Source of the DNA: Thalassarchaeum sp002495735
Lineage (GTDB): Archaea; Thermoplasmatota; Poseidoniia; Poseidoniales; Thalassarchaeaceae
Reading direction: 5' to 3'
DNA: 33,280 nucleotides
NCBI GenBank assembly: GCA_937911265.1
Contig: CALDRG010000028.1
Span: 1 to 33,280 of the forward strand
Positions 32,813-33,280 of this stretch are shown here, piece by piece. Numbering within the stretch: position 1 is the first letter of the stretch; each line of letters opens with the position of its first letter. The translations under genes were made by a program, and so were the position numbers. Under the pieces are notes generated by a model. It had not been told where the DNA came from. It was given only the letters and a program-made list of their open reading frames with translations, and made no database searches.

Positions 32813-33280
32813 ATGCAGACACAGCGTGCTGCACATGCATTCGGACTCGCCCTGTTGCTCGCCCTGTCCACCGTAGCCGCGCCCGCGAGCGCGCAGGATG
32901 CAGTCCAAGATCCCAAACAGCCCTCCGTCGATAACCCTCACATGCACATATGGGGAAGTAGTGACCTCAACCAGTGTTGGACACACTTTGATGGCAACGA
33001 CTCGGCGGGTTCGGCCAGCGAGGGCTATGGTGAGGAAACATTCGGTGATGGACAGCAAGTTGAAGTCGACTTCAGTTGCAAGATGCAAGAGAACCTCAAG
33101 CAGGATTTGTACCTCGATGCCAATGGCACCATAACCTTAGATTTCGTAGTCGCTATCTATTCAGCTGATGGTTGCGACGACAGCAGCCAAGAGTGTATTC
33201 CCCTCACCTTCACACTCATGAAAGGCAGCACTGAGATAGCGAGCCAAGAGTTTCCCGATGTGAATAAAGGTGGGGACGAC
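32813..33280 (+). CDS. Secreted protein, N-terminal part, cut by window end
   Basis: An open frame of 156 codons with no stop before the window ends. It begins MQTQRAAHAFGLALLLALS with a clear signal peptide, cleavage likely after PASA near residue 28. The mature part is acidic, with four Cys (in NQCWTHF, FSCKMQ, DGCDDSSQECIP) that could form disulfides, and a beta-rich stretch (DANGTITLDFVVAIYSADG). No family is recognised; by style it belongs with the other surface proteins of the window. It lies 52 bases after ftsZ on the same strand. A purine-rich stretch (gggggagattgggggcgaa) precedes the ATG. Confidence 0.75.
   Translation, partial: MQTQRAAHAFGLALLLALSTVAAPASAQDAVQDPKQPSVDNPHMHIWGSSDLNQCWTHFDGNDSAGSASEGYGEETFGDGQQVEVDFSCKMQENLKQDLYLDANGTITLDFVVAIYSADGCDDSSQECIPLTFTLMKGSTEIASQEFPDVNKGGDD

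Noticed and set aside
1..33280. CRISPR array, insertion sequence, phage or toxin-antitoxin system
   Set aside because: No regularly spaced repeats, transposase, integrase, terminal repeats or toxin-like genes were seen on either strand.

Overview
The window looks like a piece of a euryarchaeal genome, most probably a marine planktonic Thermoplasmatota lineage of the Marine Group II (Poseidoniales) type. Archaeal identity is well supported by ribosomal protein L15e, aIF1A, a RIO1 kinase, a Dim2/Krr1-type KH protein, a DUF63 membrane protein, an archaeal FtsZ, and a tRNA-Tyr with a canonical bulge-helix-bulge intron. The narrower assignment is inferred from overall gene style: complex I without an NADH module, and very large secreted proteins full of CARDB/NEW3/PKD-type Ig domains next to housekeeping genes. 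Coding density is very high and no stretch above 300 bases lacks a gene.

Layout, read along the minus strand (31.5 kb down to 0): tRNA-Tyr, L15e, a small PRC-barrel protein, then a 15 kb block of five secreted or membrane-anchored proteins: a PKD/Ig protein with a zinc-ribbon tail, a 1461-residue unknown surface protein, a small bitopic membrane protein, a 1497-residue KP-43-like subtilase with a C4HC3 zinc tail, and a seven-repeat Ig protein. Next is a compact twelve-gene complex I operon (nuoA-B-C-D-H-I-J1-J2-K-L-M-N) with the quinone module and proton pumps but no NuoE/F/G. It is followed by aIF1A, RIO1 kinase and KH protein (a translation and small-subunit maturation cluster) and finally DUF63. 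On the plus strand, divergent from the tRNA, are ftsZ and the start of another secreted protein that runs off the window.

The nuo genes are tightly coupled. Several starts sit three bases after a GGTGAG or GGTGAT Shine-Dalgarno box, and three junctions use 4-base stop/start overlaps (GTGA, TTGA, ATGA). This logic moves several starts from the longest reading frame and reveals non-ATG starts. The surface-protein block has a different habit: its intergenic gaps carry short perfect stem-loops (7-8 bp arms, 3-4 base loops), one of which buries the ribosome binding site of the next gene.

The best candidates for something undescribed are the surface-protein block, in which two proteins have huge extracellular parts and, past a single membrane span, a predicted cytoplasmic zinc-binding tail; the modified NuoI and NuoH subunits; and the stem-loop family between the surface genes.
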